Below are positions 1-8,100 of a stretch of 64,000 nt of DNA, piece after piece. How positions within the stretch are numbered: position 1 is the stretch's first letter; each line of letters begins with the position of its first letter. Origin of the DNA: an uncultured Lachnoanaerobaculum sp. (lineage in GTDB: Bacteria > Bacillota > Clostridia > Lachnospirales > Lachnospiraceae); the NCBI GenBank assembly GCA_946999385.1, contig CAMQCZ010000007.1, forward strand, positions 5,279 to 69,278. The letters run 5' to 3'. The translations under genes were made by a program, and so were the position numbers. Under the pieces are notes generated by a model. That model had not been told where the DNA came from. It searched no databases and worked only from the letters and a program-made list of their open reading frames with translations.

Positions 1-1252
1 CGGTAAATTGAGTTGCAACAAAAAATGGTTGTGAAAGAAATCTTTGGATCTTTCTTGCTCTTGATACCACAAGCTTATCCTCTTCTGATAATTCATCCAT
101 ACCGAGCATAGCAATTATATCCTGCAATTCCTTATATTTTTGTAAAACTTGTTGTACCCTTTGTGCAGTCTCATAATGCTCACTACCTACTACCTGTGGT
201 GTCAGAATTCTTGATGTAGAAGCAAGAGGATCAACAGCAGGATAAATTCCAAGCTCAACTATTGATCTATCCAAAACAGTTGTAGCATCCAAGTGAGCAA
301 ATGTATTGGCAGGTGCAGGGTCGGTAAGATCATCGGCAGGAACATAAACTGCCTGAACTGAAGTTATAGATCCATTTTTTGTAGAAGTGATACGCTCCTG
401 TAAAGCACCCATCTCTGTTTGTAATGTAGGCTGATATCCTACAGCTGAAGGCATACGTCCTAAAAGAGCTGACACTTCTGAGCCCGCCTGTGTAAATCTG
501 AATATATTATCAATAAATAAAAGCACATCCTTTCCACCCTTATCTCTGAAATATTCCGCCATCGTAAGACCTGTAAGGCCGACTCTCATTCTTGCTCCGG
601 GAGGTTCGTTCATCTGTCCAAAAACCATAGTAGTTTTATTAATAACACCTGATTCCTTCATTTCATAATAAAGATCATTACCTTCTCTGGTTCTTTCTCC
701 AACACCGGTAAATACTGAATATCCGCCATGCTCTGTTGCTATATTTCTTATAAGCTCTTGTATAAGAACGGTTTTACCAACTCCTGCACCACCGAACAAT
801 CCGATTTTTCCGCCCTTTTGATAAGGACAAAGCAAATCTACAACCTTTATACCGGTTTCCAAAATCTCAGTCTCTGTAGATTGTTCCTCAAATGTAGGTG
901 CCTTCCTATGTATTGGTAAATACTCACAGTCCTTAGGAGCTTCCTTATTATCTATAGCCTCTCCAAGCACATTAAATATTCTTCCAAGAGTATTTTCTCC
1001 AACCGGTACAGATATAGGGGCTCCTGTAGCTATAGCGTCCATTCCTCTAACAAGTCCGTCTGTTGTACCCATTGCAATACAACGAACTATATCATCACCA
1101 AGATGTGCGGCAACTTCAACAGTCAAATTTTTACCATCTTCAGTTTTTATATGTATAGCTTCATTTATATCAGGCAAATGACCTTGGGCAAATTTTATAT
1201 CTAAGACTGCACCGACAATCTGGGTAATTTTTCCCATATTCTGTTCTGCCAT
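1..1252 (-). CDS. atpD: F1Fo ATP synthase subunit beta (partial, C-terminus beyond window)
   Basis: Catalytic beta subunit of the F1 sector, which makes or hydrolyses ATP at the cytoplasmic face. I translated it directly from the minus strand: it starts MAEQNMGKITQIVGAVLDI at an ATG (1250-1252) behind an AAGGAGAAATAT ribosome site. The Walker A loop GGAGVGKT is at residues 154-161, the GERTREGNDLY and RFTQAGSEVSALLGR blocks follow, and the DELSEED loop appears as GMDELSEEDK near residue 390. About 417 codons are present; the family usually has about 465, so roughly 50 C-terminal residues and any atpC lie past the left edge. It follows atpG with a gap of about 30 bases as the last visible gene of the F-ATPase operon. 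Confidence 0.97.
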   Translation of the reverse strand, partial: MAEQNMGKITQIVGAVLDIKFAQGHLPDINEAIHIKTEDGKNLTVEVAAHLGDDIVRCIAMGTTDGLVRGMDAIATGAPISVPVGENTLGRIFNVLGEAIDNKEAPKDCEYLPIHRKAPTFEEQSTETEILETGIKVVDLLCPYQKGGKIGLFGGAGVGKTVLIQELIRNIATEHGGYSVFTGVGERTREGNDLYYEMKESGVINKTTMVFGQMNEPPGARMRVGLTGLTMAEYFRDKGGKDVLLFIDNIFRFTQAGSEVSALLGRMPSAVGYQPTLQTEMGALQERITSTKNGSITSVQAVYVPADDLTDPAPANTFAHLDATTVLDRSIVELGIYPAVDPLASTSRILTPQVVGSEHYETAQRVQQVLQKYKELQDIIAMLGMDELSEEDKLVVSRARKIQRFLSQPFFVATQFT

Positions 1253-1284
1253 ATATTTCTCCTTTTTATTTATTTTAAAATCAC

Positions 1285-2163
1285 TTAGCTTATCGCATTT
1301 GCACCTGCGACAATTTCTGTAAGCTCTTGTGTAATAGCACCCTGTCTTGCTCTATTATATTGTAAACCAAGCTTATCAATTAATTCCTTAGCATTATTTG
1401 TCGCATTATCCATAGCATTCATTCTTGCTCCATTTTCGGAAGCTGTAGCCTGTCTTAATGCTCCAAATATTATAGAAGTTATATATTTAGGTATAATAGC
1501 ATCAAGAACTTCTTCTTCATTCGGAGAATAATCCATAATTGTCTTATCATCATCCACATTGCCAAGCCCTGTTGTTTCTTCAAAGTTTCCTTTAATCTCA
1601 CTTTGAGATATAGGCAACAAATGCAACAAAGTAGGAATATGAACTATTGTATTTTTAAAGGTGGTATAAGCAATATATATATCACTTATTTTTCCTTTTT
1701 CGAAAGCTCTTAAAAGCTCTCTGCTTATATCCAATGCATCTTGATATAAAGGATCATTAATAACCTCTGAATAATCTTCTGCTATTTTAAAGCCTCTTTT
1801 GGCCAATCCGTCCTTAGCTTTTTTACCTATAGCATAAATATAGGCATCATCAGCCTTAAAATTATTATCTATAAGCTTTATCATACCATTATTATATCCA
1901 CCTGCCAGTCCACGATTGGAGCTTATTACTATAACGGCTTTTTTCCCTGATTTTGAATTAATATACTTATGTTTAATATTATTAGTTTTAGCAAGTATGT
2001 TATTAATAGTTTTATACATTAAAGTAAAATAAGGCTTTGACTCTTCAGCTTTAACTCTAGCTTTCTGTAGCTTAACAGTAGATACAAGCTTCATAGCCTT
2101 TGTTATCTGCTCCGTGCTTTGTATACTTGTACGTCTGCGTTTTATTTCTTTCATTGAAGCCAT
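1285..2163 (-). CDS. atpG: F1Fo ATP synthase subunit gamma
   Basis: Central rotor shaft of F1, 292 residues, a normal family length. The N-terminal helix (MASMKEIKRRRTSIQSTEQITKAMKLVS begins the protein) and the C-terminal helix ending in ARQGAITQELTEIVAGANAI form the antiparallel coiled coil that turns inside the alpha3beta3 ring. Both are highly conserved and intact. The start ATG has a GGAGGTAAGG site just upstream, and the gene begins 14 bases after atpA ends, so the two are co-transcribed. Confidence 0.97.
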   Translation of the reverse strand: MASMKEIKRRRTSIQSTEQITKAMKLVSTVKLQKARVKAEESKPYFTLMYKTINNILAKTNNIKHKYINSKSGKKAVIVISSNRGLAGGYNNGMIKLIDNNFKADDAYIYAIGKKAKDGLAKRGFKIAEDYSEVINDPLYQDALDISRELLRAFEKGKISDIYIAYTTFKNTIVHIPTLLHLLPISQSEIKGNFEETTGLGNVDDDKTIMDYSPNEEEVLDAIIPKYITSIIFGALRQATASENGARMNAMDNATNNAKELIDKLGLQYNRARQGAITQELTEIVAGANAIS

Positions 2164-2177
2164 TAACCTTACCTCCT

Positions 2178-3677
2178 TTAAGCTTTTTTACATTCATTTA
2201 CTACTTTTACAAGCTTTTCATTAAGCTCTTTACTTATTTCTTTTTTATTTTTAATCTCTTCCAATATTTCAGGATATTGATTTTCTACAAATTTTAATAA
2301 TTTTTCTTCAAATTCACTTATTTTATTTGTAGGAATATCCAATAAAAGCTTCTGTGTTGCTGCAAATATAATAACTATCTGTTTTTCAACAGGCATAGGC
2401 TTATAATTTGTCTGCTTAAGCATTTCCTTTATACGTTCACCTTGTGCGAGCTGTTTAGTCGTTGCTTCATCCAATTCCGAACCGAATTGAGCAAATGCCG
2501 CAAGCTCTCTATACTGTGCAAGCTCAACTCTTATAGGACCGGCTATTTTCTTCATAGCCTTTATCTGAGCCGAGCCTCCTACTCTGGATACTGAAAGTCC
2601 TGCATTTATAGCCGGTCTAAAGCCTGCATTAAACATTTCAGTTTCAAGATAAATTTGTCCGTCTGTAATAGAAATAACATTAGTAGGAATATAAGCTGAA
2701 ACATCTCCTGCCTGTGTTTCTATTATAGGAAGAGCTGTAAGAGAACCGCCTCCCAAATCATCAGATAATTTTGATGCTCTTTCAAGCAATCTTGAATGAA
2801 GATAAAATACATCTCCGGGATAAGCCTCACGTCCCGGTGCTCTTTTAAGTAGCAAAGAGAGAGTACGATAAGCGGCTGCATGCTTGGTCAAATCATCATA
2901 TACAACTAATACATCTTCTCCTCTTTCCATCCACTCTTCTCCAATTGCACAACCTGAATATGGTGCAATATATTGAAGAGGTGCCGGCTCAGATGCTGTT
3001 GCAACTACTACAGTTGTATAATCCATAGCACCATATTCATTAAATGTTTTTACTATATTTGCTACTGTAGAAGCCTTTTGCCCTATAGCTACATATATAC
3101 AATGAACATTTTGTCCCCTTTGATTAATTATTGTATCAACGGCAATACTTGTTTTGCCTGTTTGTCTATCTCCAATTATAAGCTCTCTTTGCCCTCTACC
3201 TATAGGTATCATAGCATCAATAGCTTTAATTCCCGTTTGCAAAGGTGTATCTACAGATTTTCTTTCAATAACGCCATGTGCAACTCTTTCTATACGTCTA
3301 TATGTGTCTGTTATAATCGGACCCTTTCCATCAATAGGCTGACCCAAGGCATTTACTACTCTTCCTGTTAAAGCATCACCTGTAGCAACCTCAACAACTT
3401 TTTTAGTAGTTTTTACAATATCCCCCTCACTGATACTATGCTTATCTCCAAGCAGAACGGCACCGACATTATCTTCCTCTAAATTCAATACCATTCCATA
3501 GACTTCTCCCGGAAATTCCAAAAGCTCACCTTGCATGGCATTTTTAAGCCCATGTATTCTGGTTATACCGTCAGCCACCTGTATTACAGTTCCCACATCA
3601 GCCACTTCTAATTTTGATCCATATTTTTCAATCTGCTCTTTAATAACAGAGCTGATTTCCTCCGGTCTTAAATTCAT
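2178..3677 (-). CDS. atpA: F1Fo ATP synthase subunit alpha
   Basis: Non-catalytic nucleotide-binding alpha subunit of F1, about 499 residues. The P-loop is GDRQTGKTS and the VYDDLTKHAAAYR and RPGREAYPGDVFYLHSRLLERA-type blocks typical of alpha are present. I place the start at the ATG of MNLRPEEISS (3675-3677), which has an AGGTG site at a good distance. An upstream TTG at 3701 would add eight residues but that stretch contains the ribosome site. It lies between atpH and atpG in the usual operon order. Confidence 0.96.
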   Translation of the reverse strand: MNLRPEEISSVIKEQIEKYGSKLEVADVGTVIQVADGITRIHGLKNAMQGELLEFPGEVYGMVLNLEEDNVGAVLLGDKHSISEGDIVKTTKKVVEVATGDALTGRVVNALGQPIDGKGPIITDTYRRIERVAHGVIERKSVDTPLQTGIKAIDAMIPIGRGQRELIIGDRQTGKTSIAVDTIINQRGQNVHCIYVAIGQKASTVANIVKTFNEYGAMDYTTVVVATASEPAPLQYIAPYSGCAIGEEWMERGEDVLVVYDDLTKHAAAYRTLSLLLKRAPGREAYPGDVFYLHSRLLERASKLSDDLGGGSLTALPIIETQAGDVSAYIPTNVISITDGQIYLETEMFNAGFRPAINAGLSVSRVGGSAQIKAMKKIAGPIRVELAQYRELAAFAQFGSELDEATTKQLAQGERIKEMLKQTNYKPMPVEKQIVIIFAATQKLLLDIPTNKISEFEEKLLKFVENQYPEILEEIKNKKEISKELNEKLVKVVNECKKA

Positions 3678-3708
3678 CAGGGTTTCACCTGCTTTCTTCA
3701 AAATTTTT

Positions 3709-4257
3709 CTATGCTAATTTAATATTTAAAAGTTCTCTTTTAATATTATATAATCTCTTTTTAACGCTGGAATCAAGCACTCTATCATTAATTCTTATAA
3801 TCAATCCACCAATAATAGAGGTATCAATATTAAAATTCATCTCCATTTTATTATACTTACTTGTTTCCAATAATTTTTTTTCAATTTGCTCTTTTTTATT
3901 ATCATCAAGCTCTATTGCACTTGTTACATATGCAACACCTATATTTTTAAATTCTTTTACTTGATTTATAAATTCCTCAAATATAAGCTTGAATTTATTT
4001 TGTCTTCCTTTTTCAATCACGCTTACCATAAGTCCCATAAGCTCAACTGAAATATTATTTTTAAATATATTTTCTAAAGAAGAGATTTTTTCTTCCTTCG
4101 ATATCTTAGGTGAGGTCAAAAAATCTTCAAGCTCTATATTAGTCTTAAAAATTTCATAAACAGCTTTCACCTCATCATAAACTACATCCAGCTTATCAGT
4201 TTCCTTAAGCATATCAAAAAGTGCCTCGGAATATACCTTTGAAACTAGCTTTGCCAT
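3709..4257 (-). CDS. atpH: F1Fo ATP synthase subunit delta
   Basis: Delta subunit (182 residues) that joins the F1 head to the peripheral b stalk. It has the N-terminal helical domain (MAKLVSKVYSEALFDMLKE) and the C-terminal IIGGLIIRINDRVLDSSVKKRL motif typical of the OSCP/delta family. It overlaps the end of atpF by 13 bases, so translation of the two is probably coupled. Identity rests on the conserved C-terminal motif and on operon position between b and alpha. Confidence 0.95.
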   Translation of the reverse strand: MAKLVSKVYSEALFDMLKETDKLDVVYDEVKAVYEIFKTNIELEDFLTSPKISKEEKISSLENIFKNNISVELMGLMVSVIEKGRQNKFKLIFEEFINQVKEFKNIGVAYVTSAIELDDNKKEQIEKKLLETSKYNKMEMNFNIDTSIIGGLIIRINDRVLDSSVKKRLYNIKRELLNIKLA

Positions 4258-4760
4258 ATATTACCACCCATTTCTTCCAATGTTTCATCAACAAGCTTAG
4301 TCTGTAACTCTATATTCAAGTTTGAAGAAATAGCCTTGCTTGCTATAAGTGAAGCTATATTTACTACATCTGTCTTTAAATCATCTAATGCCTTCTTCTT
4401 TTCTAATTCAATTTCTTTGTTGGCTCTCTCTATAATACTGTTAGCGTTAGCCTTTGCCTCATCTATAATTTCATTTTCCCTAATTTTAGCTTTTCTTCTG
4501 GCATCCTCCAAAATAAGCTCAGCTTCCTTTTGTACCTTGCTTATTTTTTCTTCATATTCAGCCTTTAAAGCTAAAGCTTGGCTTTCCTTATCAGCCGCAT
4601 TTGTTAATTCTGCAGCTATCCTTTGCCTTCTTTTTTTCAAAACCTCTTTAGCAGGATTAAAAAGCAGGTAGGAAAGTAAAAAGAACAAAACAAAGATATT
4701 TATTCCAGTTAAGAAAGAATCGAATAATAGCTGATAATCAAAACCTATCAATCGTTCCAA
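4245..4760 (-). CDS. atpF: F1Fo ATP synthase subunit b
   Basis: Peripheral stalk subunit of Fo: one N-terminal membrane helix (about residues 10-32, GINIFVLFFLLSYLLFNPAK) followed by a long charged coiled coil rich in K, E and A. The start is best placed at the TTG of LERLIGFDY (4758-4760), because a perfect AGGAGG lies seven bases upstream. A further upstream TTG (4790) would place that ribosome site inside the gene. This gives 171 residues, close to the usual 160-170. Confidence 0.93.
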   Translation of the reverse strand: MERLIGFDYQLLFDSFLTGINIFVLFFLLSYLLFNPAKEVLKKRRQRIAAELTNAADKESQALALKAEYEEKISKVQKEAELILEDARRKAKIRENEIIDEAKANANSIIERANKEIELEKKKALDDLKTDVVNIASLIASKAISSNLNIELQTKLVDETLEEMGGNIWQS

Positions 4761-4828
4761 GTTCTTACCTCCTATATATGTTTTTAACAAAACTATTTAT
4801 ATCATAATTAATAATGACATATCTTTGT

Positions 4829-5083
4829 TTATTTAAAAGGCTTAACAAACATAAGAATCATAGCAACTACAAGTCCATAAAGACCTGTTGTTTCCGCAAC
4901 TGCCTGTCCTAATAACATAGTTGATGTTATTTCAGATCTTGCTCCCGGATTGCGACCTACAGCAGCAGCACCTTCACCTGCAGCTATACCCTGTCCTACA
5001 CCCGGTCCTATACCTGCTATCATAGCTAAACCGGCACCAATAGCTGAACAACCATAAATAAAATCCTGTCCTGAAATATTCAT
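4829..5083 (-). CDS. atpE: F1Fo ATP synthase subunit c (sodium-type signature)
   Basis: Ring-forming proteolipid of Fo, 84 residues, two membrane helices joined by a polar loop (GRNPGARSE). The ion-binding carboxylate is E64. Around it are Q31 in GVGQG, V62, T65, T66 and Y69. Shifted by one residue, these match the sodium ligands of the Ilyobacter tartaricus c ring (Q32, V63, E65, S66, T67, Y70), with Thr in place of Ser. What is seen is the signature; sodium coupling is inferred from it. A good GGAGGTTTTT site precedes the ATG. Confidence 0.96.
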   Translation of the reverse strand: MNISGQDFIYGCSAIGAGLAMIAGIGPGVGQGIAAGEGAAAVGRNPGARSEITSTMLLGQAVAETTGLYGLVVAMILMFVKPFK

Positions 5084-5117
5084 AAAAACCTCCTAATTAA
5101 ATCTTTTTATTTTATTT

Positions 5118-5828
5118 TTATAGCTTATCATTAATATAAACCATACTTAACATACAAAAAACATAAGTTTGAATAGCTCCGGAAAATACATCTGTATACA
5201 CTTGTAAAATTGCCGGAATACCTATTTTCATAAAAATAGGCATCATTCCATACCACAAGCCCATCATTACAACACCTGATAAAAGATTTGCAAATAAACG
5301 AAGCGATATAGATATAGGATTTGCAAATTCTCCTATTACATTTATAGGAAACAAAACCGGTAATGGTTGAAACAAACCTGTTATATGCTTATACCCATGA
5401 TTTTTAAAGCCCTGATATTGAACTATAAAAAATGTTATAAGACCAAGCAAGAATGTAACTCCATAATCAGCTGTAGGATTTCTAAGTCCCAGTAATCCAC
5501 TAAAATTTGATAATAAAATGAACAAAAATATGGTTCCTATATAATTTAGAAATCTTGGAGTATTATCTCCTAAAACACTTTTCCCTATACTTTCCAATAC
5601 TTCAACCAAAAATTCTATGATATTTTGAAAGGTACCCGGCACATCAGTAGCATGCAATAATGCATTTCTTGCAAATAAGGCAAATATTATAAGAATAATA
5701 CTCACTATAAATAAGCTTATAGTAGTAGTCCCTATCCATAAATCCTGACCCGCAAAATTTATTTTATAGATACCCTTAATCATAAAATCAGGTTCACTAA
5801 AAGAAAGTGGTAAATTATTTATACCCAT
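5118..5828 (-). CDS. atpB: F1Fo ATP synthase subunit a
   Basis: Ion-channel subunit a of Fo, 236 residues with five to six hydrophobic segments. The conserved helix containing the essential arginine is seen as ANPISISLRLFANLLSG, and the C-terminal helix with AIQTYVFCMLSMVYI is also typical. It ends 34 bases before atpE. Upstream is the atpI-like gene. Assignment is secure from the arginine motif and operon position. Confidence 0.96.
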   Translation of the reverse strand: MGINNLPLSFSEPDFMIKGIYKINFAGQDLWIGTTTISLFIVSIILIIFALFARNALLHATDVPGTFQNIIEFLVEVLESIGKSVLGDNTPRFLNYIGTIFLFILLSNFSGLLGLRNPTADYGVTFLLGLITFFIVQYQGFKNHGYKHITGLFQPLPVLFPINVIGEFANPISISLRLFANLLSGVVMMGLWYGMMPIFMKIGIPAILQVYTDVFSGAIQTYVFCMLSMVYINDKL

Positions 5829-5862
5829 AATTAATACATCTCCTCCTTTCCCAAAGCAAATA

Positions 5863-6255
5863 TTATTTTATAATTTTTTTAATAAACGGTACTGCATAAG
5901 TAGCAAACTTTATACCGAATATTGCAATTATCATAGCAAAAATATTAATATACTTGGACCTCCAAAAAATTATAACAAGTGCCGCCAAAATAACTTTTCT
6001 TATAACAGCTTTGATAATCGTCTTATTTCTTGCATATTTAAAATCCCTGCTACGCATAATATCTTCGCTGATATAGGCTATATCAATTAATATCAATATG
6101 GCTACCGAAAATCCAACAAGCGTCCCGAAAAATAATGACAAAAAATCACAATTAATATATCTATGTATAAAAAAATATATAAGCACAAGCAAAATTTCAT
6201 ACAAAAAAAGTCCAACAATCATTTGTAACAGCAATTTTTTCAAATTCTTATCCAT
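5863..6255 (-). CDS. ATP synthase subunit I-like membrane protein
   Basis: About 130 residues with four predicted membrane helices and a short charged loop (DIMRSRDFKYARNK) between helices two and three. Length, topology and position just ahead of atpB fit the ATP synthase I family (AtpI, PF03899), which helps c-ring assembly or ion handling, but I see no diagnostic motif. Two ATG codons stand in tandem (6258 and 6255); the second has the better distance from GGGAG. The start overlaps the end of the preceding small gene by a few bases. Confidence 0.7.
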   Translation of the reverse strand: MDKNLKKLLLQMIVGLFLYEILLVLIYFFIHRYINCDFLSLFFGTLVGFSVAILILIDIAYISEDIMRSRDFKYARNKTIIKAVIRKVILAALVIIFWRSKYINIFAMIIAIFGIKFATYAVPFIKKIIK

Positions 6256-6568
6256 CATTATTCTCCCTATTTATGCGACTTGGGACTTTAGGTCTATGTA
6301 CCTCTTTTTTTGTTAATGAATGTGAATGTACCTGTTCTTTTTTTTCATCTGATAAATCTCTGTCCAGGACACTTTTTATAAGCTTATATACCATAGTATA
6401 GCCTGTGACTACTCCCAAAATAATTGCAGGAAGCATAGCCTGCTTAAAATTTGTATACTTATCAATGTAATATGCCACCAATAAGCATAAAAAAATAGGA
6501 CTAAGCATAGTTATTCCTACTTGAGAAATTAATGCAAGGCTTCTAAAAACTGATTTTTTATATTTAAT
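6248..6568 (-). CDS. atpZ: AtpZ/AtpI-type small membrane protein, probable ATT start
   Basis: First gene of the F-ATPase operon, two membrane helices plus a charged tail. The first ATG in frame is at 6508 and gives 86 residues, but the frame stays open upstream and encodes KYKKSVFRSLALISQVGIT. This matches the usual AtpZ N-terminus (ALISQLGI type). A very strong AGGAGGGGG (6573-6581) lies seven bases before an ATT codon at 6566-6568. No ATG, GTG or TTG exists in frame between that ATT and 6508. The sigma-A type promoter puts the transcript start at about 6583, right before the ribosome site. I therefore extend the gene to 6568 (about 106 residues); the initiation codon is inference. Confidence 0.72.
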   Translation of the reverse strand: MKYKKSVFRSLALISQVGITMLSPIFLCLLVAYYIDKYTNFKQAMLPAIILGVVTGYTMVYKLIKSVLDRDLSDEKKEQVHSHSLTKKEVHRPKVPSRINRENNDG

Positions 6569-6589
6569 AAAACCCCCTCCTATCTTTTA

Positions 6590-6618
6590 AGTATAAACTC
6601 AAAATATATATTTGTCTA
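6590..6618 (-). promoter_or_regulatory. sigma-A promoter of the F-ATPase operon
   Basis: On the minus strand TAGACA (6613-6618), a 17-base spacer and TATACT (6590-6595). The predicted start of transcription is near 6583, leaving a leader of about 15 bases that is almost all ribosome site. Confidence 0.7.
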
Positions 6619-6785
6619 TAAATATATACTTATCTATTCACGAAAAATTTTTTTAAATCCAAGAATATATAATCTTTTGTGTATCATTTTAGCCATTTAG
6701 TATATTTGTATTCATAAATAAACATTCTTGTTTTTATATTTATAAAACTGATAAATTATATATAACATTATTTTTATCTATAGAC
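6619..6785. other. AT-rich intergenic region, nothing recognised
   Basis: Between the atp promoter and mscL the sequence is almost pure A/T. I see no open frame with a ribosome site and no stable hairpin in this part. Confidence 0.5.
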
Positions 6786-6824
6786 AATAATAAAATAAGC
6801 TACAGATATGTTTTTTTTATTATT
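6786..6824 (-). terminator. possible weak terminator after mscL
   Basis: AATAATAAAA (6786-6795) can pair with TTTTATTATT (6815-6824). The stem is only A-T, so this is a weak candidate for the end of the lepB-mscL transcript. Confidence 0.3.
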
Positions 6825-6826
6825 TT

Positions 6827-7240
6827 TTAATCCTGCCTATTTTTAAGCAAATCTCTAATATCCTCCAGTAAAGCAATTTCAGGGCTTTTTGAGGCAACCT
6901 CTTTTTCTTTAATTTCTTCTTTTTCATTTCTTAAAAAGGAAATAAACTTCAAAAAGATGAATACTGATATGGATATAATAAAAAAATCTACTACAGCTTG
7001 TAAAAACGATCCGTAATATATAGCCACCTCAGGCTTATCCTTTGTAGCTCCTGCAATCACATATTTTAAATTTGTAAAATTAATGCCCCCCAGAAGCATA
7101 CCGAAAAGTGGCATTAGAACATCATTAACAAGGGAGCTTACCATCTTTCCGAAAGCCGAGCCTATAATAAGTCCTATTGCCAAATCAATAATATTACCTT
7201 TTAAAGCAAATTTTTTAAAATCAGCTATAATATTTTTCAT
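6827..7240 (-). CDS. mscL: large-conductance mechanosensitive channel
   Basis: Pentameric channel that opens under membrane tension and releases solutes during hypo-osmotic shock. The 137-residue protein has the family's N-terminal amphipathic helix and pore helix (LKGNIIDLAIGLIIGSAFGK), a periplasmic-type loop, a second membrane helix (about residues 75-97) and a charged C-terminal helix. It starts 14 bases downstream of lepB and is likely co-transcribed with it. Confidence 0.95.
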   Translation of the reverse strand: MKNIIADFKKFALKGNIIDLAIGLIIGSAFGKMVSSLVNDVLMPLFGMLLGGINFTNLKYVIAGATKDKPEVAIYYGSFLQAVVDFFIISISVFIFLKFISFLRNEKEEIKEKEVASKSPEIALLEDIRDLLKNRQD

Positions 7241-7253
7241 ATTTACTCCAAAT

Positions 7254-7838
7254 CTAAGAAATCCATTTTATTTTTGGAAAATATTCAAATAAAACCTTTG
7301 CTATAATTTTATTTCTATGTACAAAAGTATTTTTCCAACGTCTTGAATCTGCACTATTGTTTCTATTATCGCCTAAAGTAAAGTAGCAGTCTTGTGGAAC
7401 TACATATTCAGCATCCTCCTCGGGTATCATAGGCTCTTTAATATATGGCTCATCCAGCGGAATACCTGAATTATTCAAATAGATTTTTCCGTCTGTTATT
7501 CTAACAACATCACCCGGCATGCCTATTATTCTTTTTACAAAATAAATTTTTTCATCATCAGGCCAACGAAAAATAATTATATCTCCTCTTTTAGGATCCG
7601 AAAATTTGTAGCTTAGTCTAAATCCTATAAGCCTATCTCCTGTCATAATTGTATTTTCCATAGAGCCTGAAGGAACTCTGGAATTTGCAATTATAAATGT
7701 ATTTAATATAAATGCTATAGCACCGGCAATAATTAAAATGCTTATCCAACTGAAAATCTCTTTTTTTAATGAAAATTCCTCAATCTTTTCCTTTTCCAAT
7801 TCTTCAATAATTTCTCTCTTTTTTTTAGTTAATCCCAT
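7254..7838 (-). CDS. lepB: signal peptidase I
   Basis: Membrane serine protease that removes signal peptides from secreted proteins. One N-terminal membrane helix (about residues 29-51) is followed by the catalytic Ser in RVPSGSMENT (S59) and the general-base Lys in FVKRIIGMPGD (K102). The GDNRNNSADSR box near the C-terminus is also conserved. I chose the ATG at 7838 because GGAG lies six bases upstream. A TTG at 7850 overlaps that site. The result is 194 residues, usual for Gram-positive SipS-type enzymes. Confidence 0.94.
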   Translation of the reverse strand: MGLTKKKREIIEELEKEKIEEFSLKKEIFSWISILIIAGAIAFILNTFIIANSRVPSGSMENTIMTGDRLIGFRLSYKFSDPKRGDIIIFRWPDDEKIYFVKRIIGMPGDVVRITDGKIYLNNSGIPLDEPYIKEPMIPEEDAEYVVPQDCYFTLGDNRNNSADSRRWKNTFVHRNKIIAKVLFEYFPKIKWIS

Positions 7839-7869
7839 ACGTTTCTCCAAAATAATTTTAATATACTAT

Positions 7870-7898
7870 AGTTTAAGTCAGATTAATAATATGTGCAA
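7870..7898 (-). promoter_or_regulatory. promoter of lepB-mscL
   Basis: Minus-strand TTGCAC (7893-7898), 17-base spacer, TAAACT (7870-7875), about 32 bases before the lepB start codon. Confidence 0.55.
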
Positions 7899-8071
7899 TA
7901 TTAATTTTTTTGTAAATCAAAAATAAACAAACTTCTTTTCCGAGCTTTTAGCTCATTATATTGCATAAGGCTTTTGTCTTTAAAAAATATAATAATAATT
8001 TTAGCTCTTTTTTATATATTTGTTATTCATTATTTATAAAATATATGTTAAAATATATATAAATATTTGAA

Positions 8072-8100
8072 AGGAGCTGTAGTTTTACTACTATATTGAT
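8072..8100 (+). promoter_or_regulatory. distant ribosome site with hairpin before glgB
   Basis: AAGGAG (8071-8076) is 24 bases from the glgB ATG, too far for normal use. GTAGT (8079-8083) and ACTAC (8087-8091) form a small stem with a three-base loop in between. Folding it out cuts the effective spacing to about 11 bases. Confidence 0.45.

Noticed and set aside
728..919. Plus-strand open frame of 63 codons
   Set aside because: It is antisense to atpD, whose translation is fully conserved. No ribosome site.
2973..3371. Plus-strand open frame of 132 codons over atpA
   Set aside because: Shadow of the conserved alpha subunit; Cys- and Tyr-rich composition is typical of a wrong frame.
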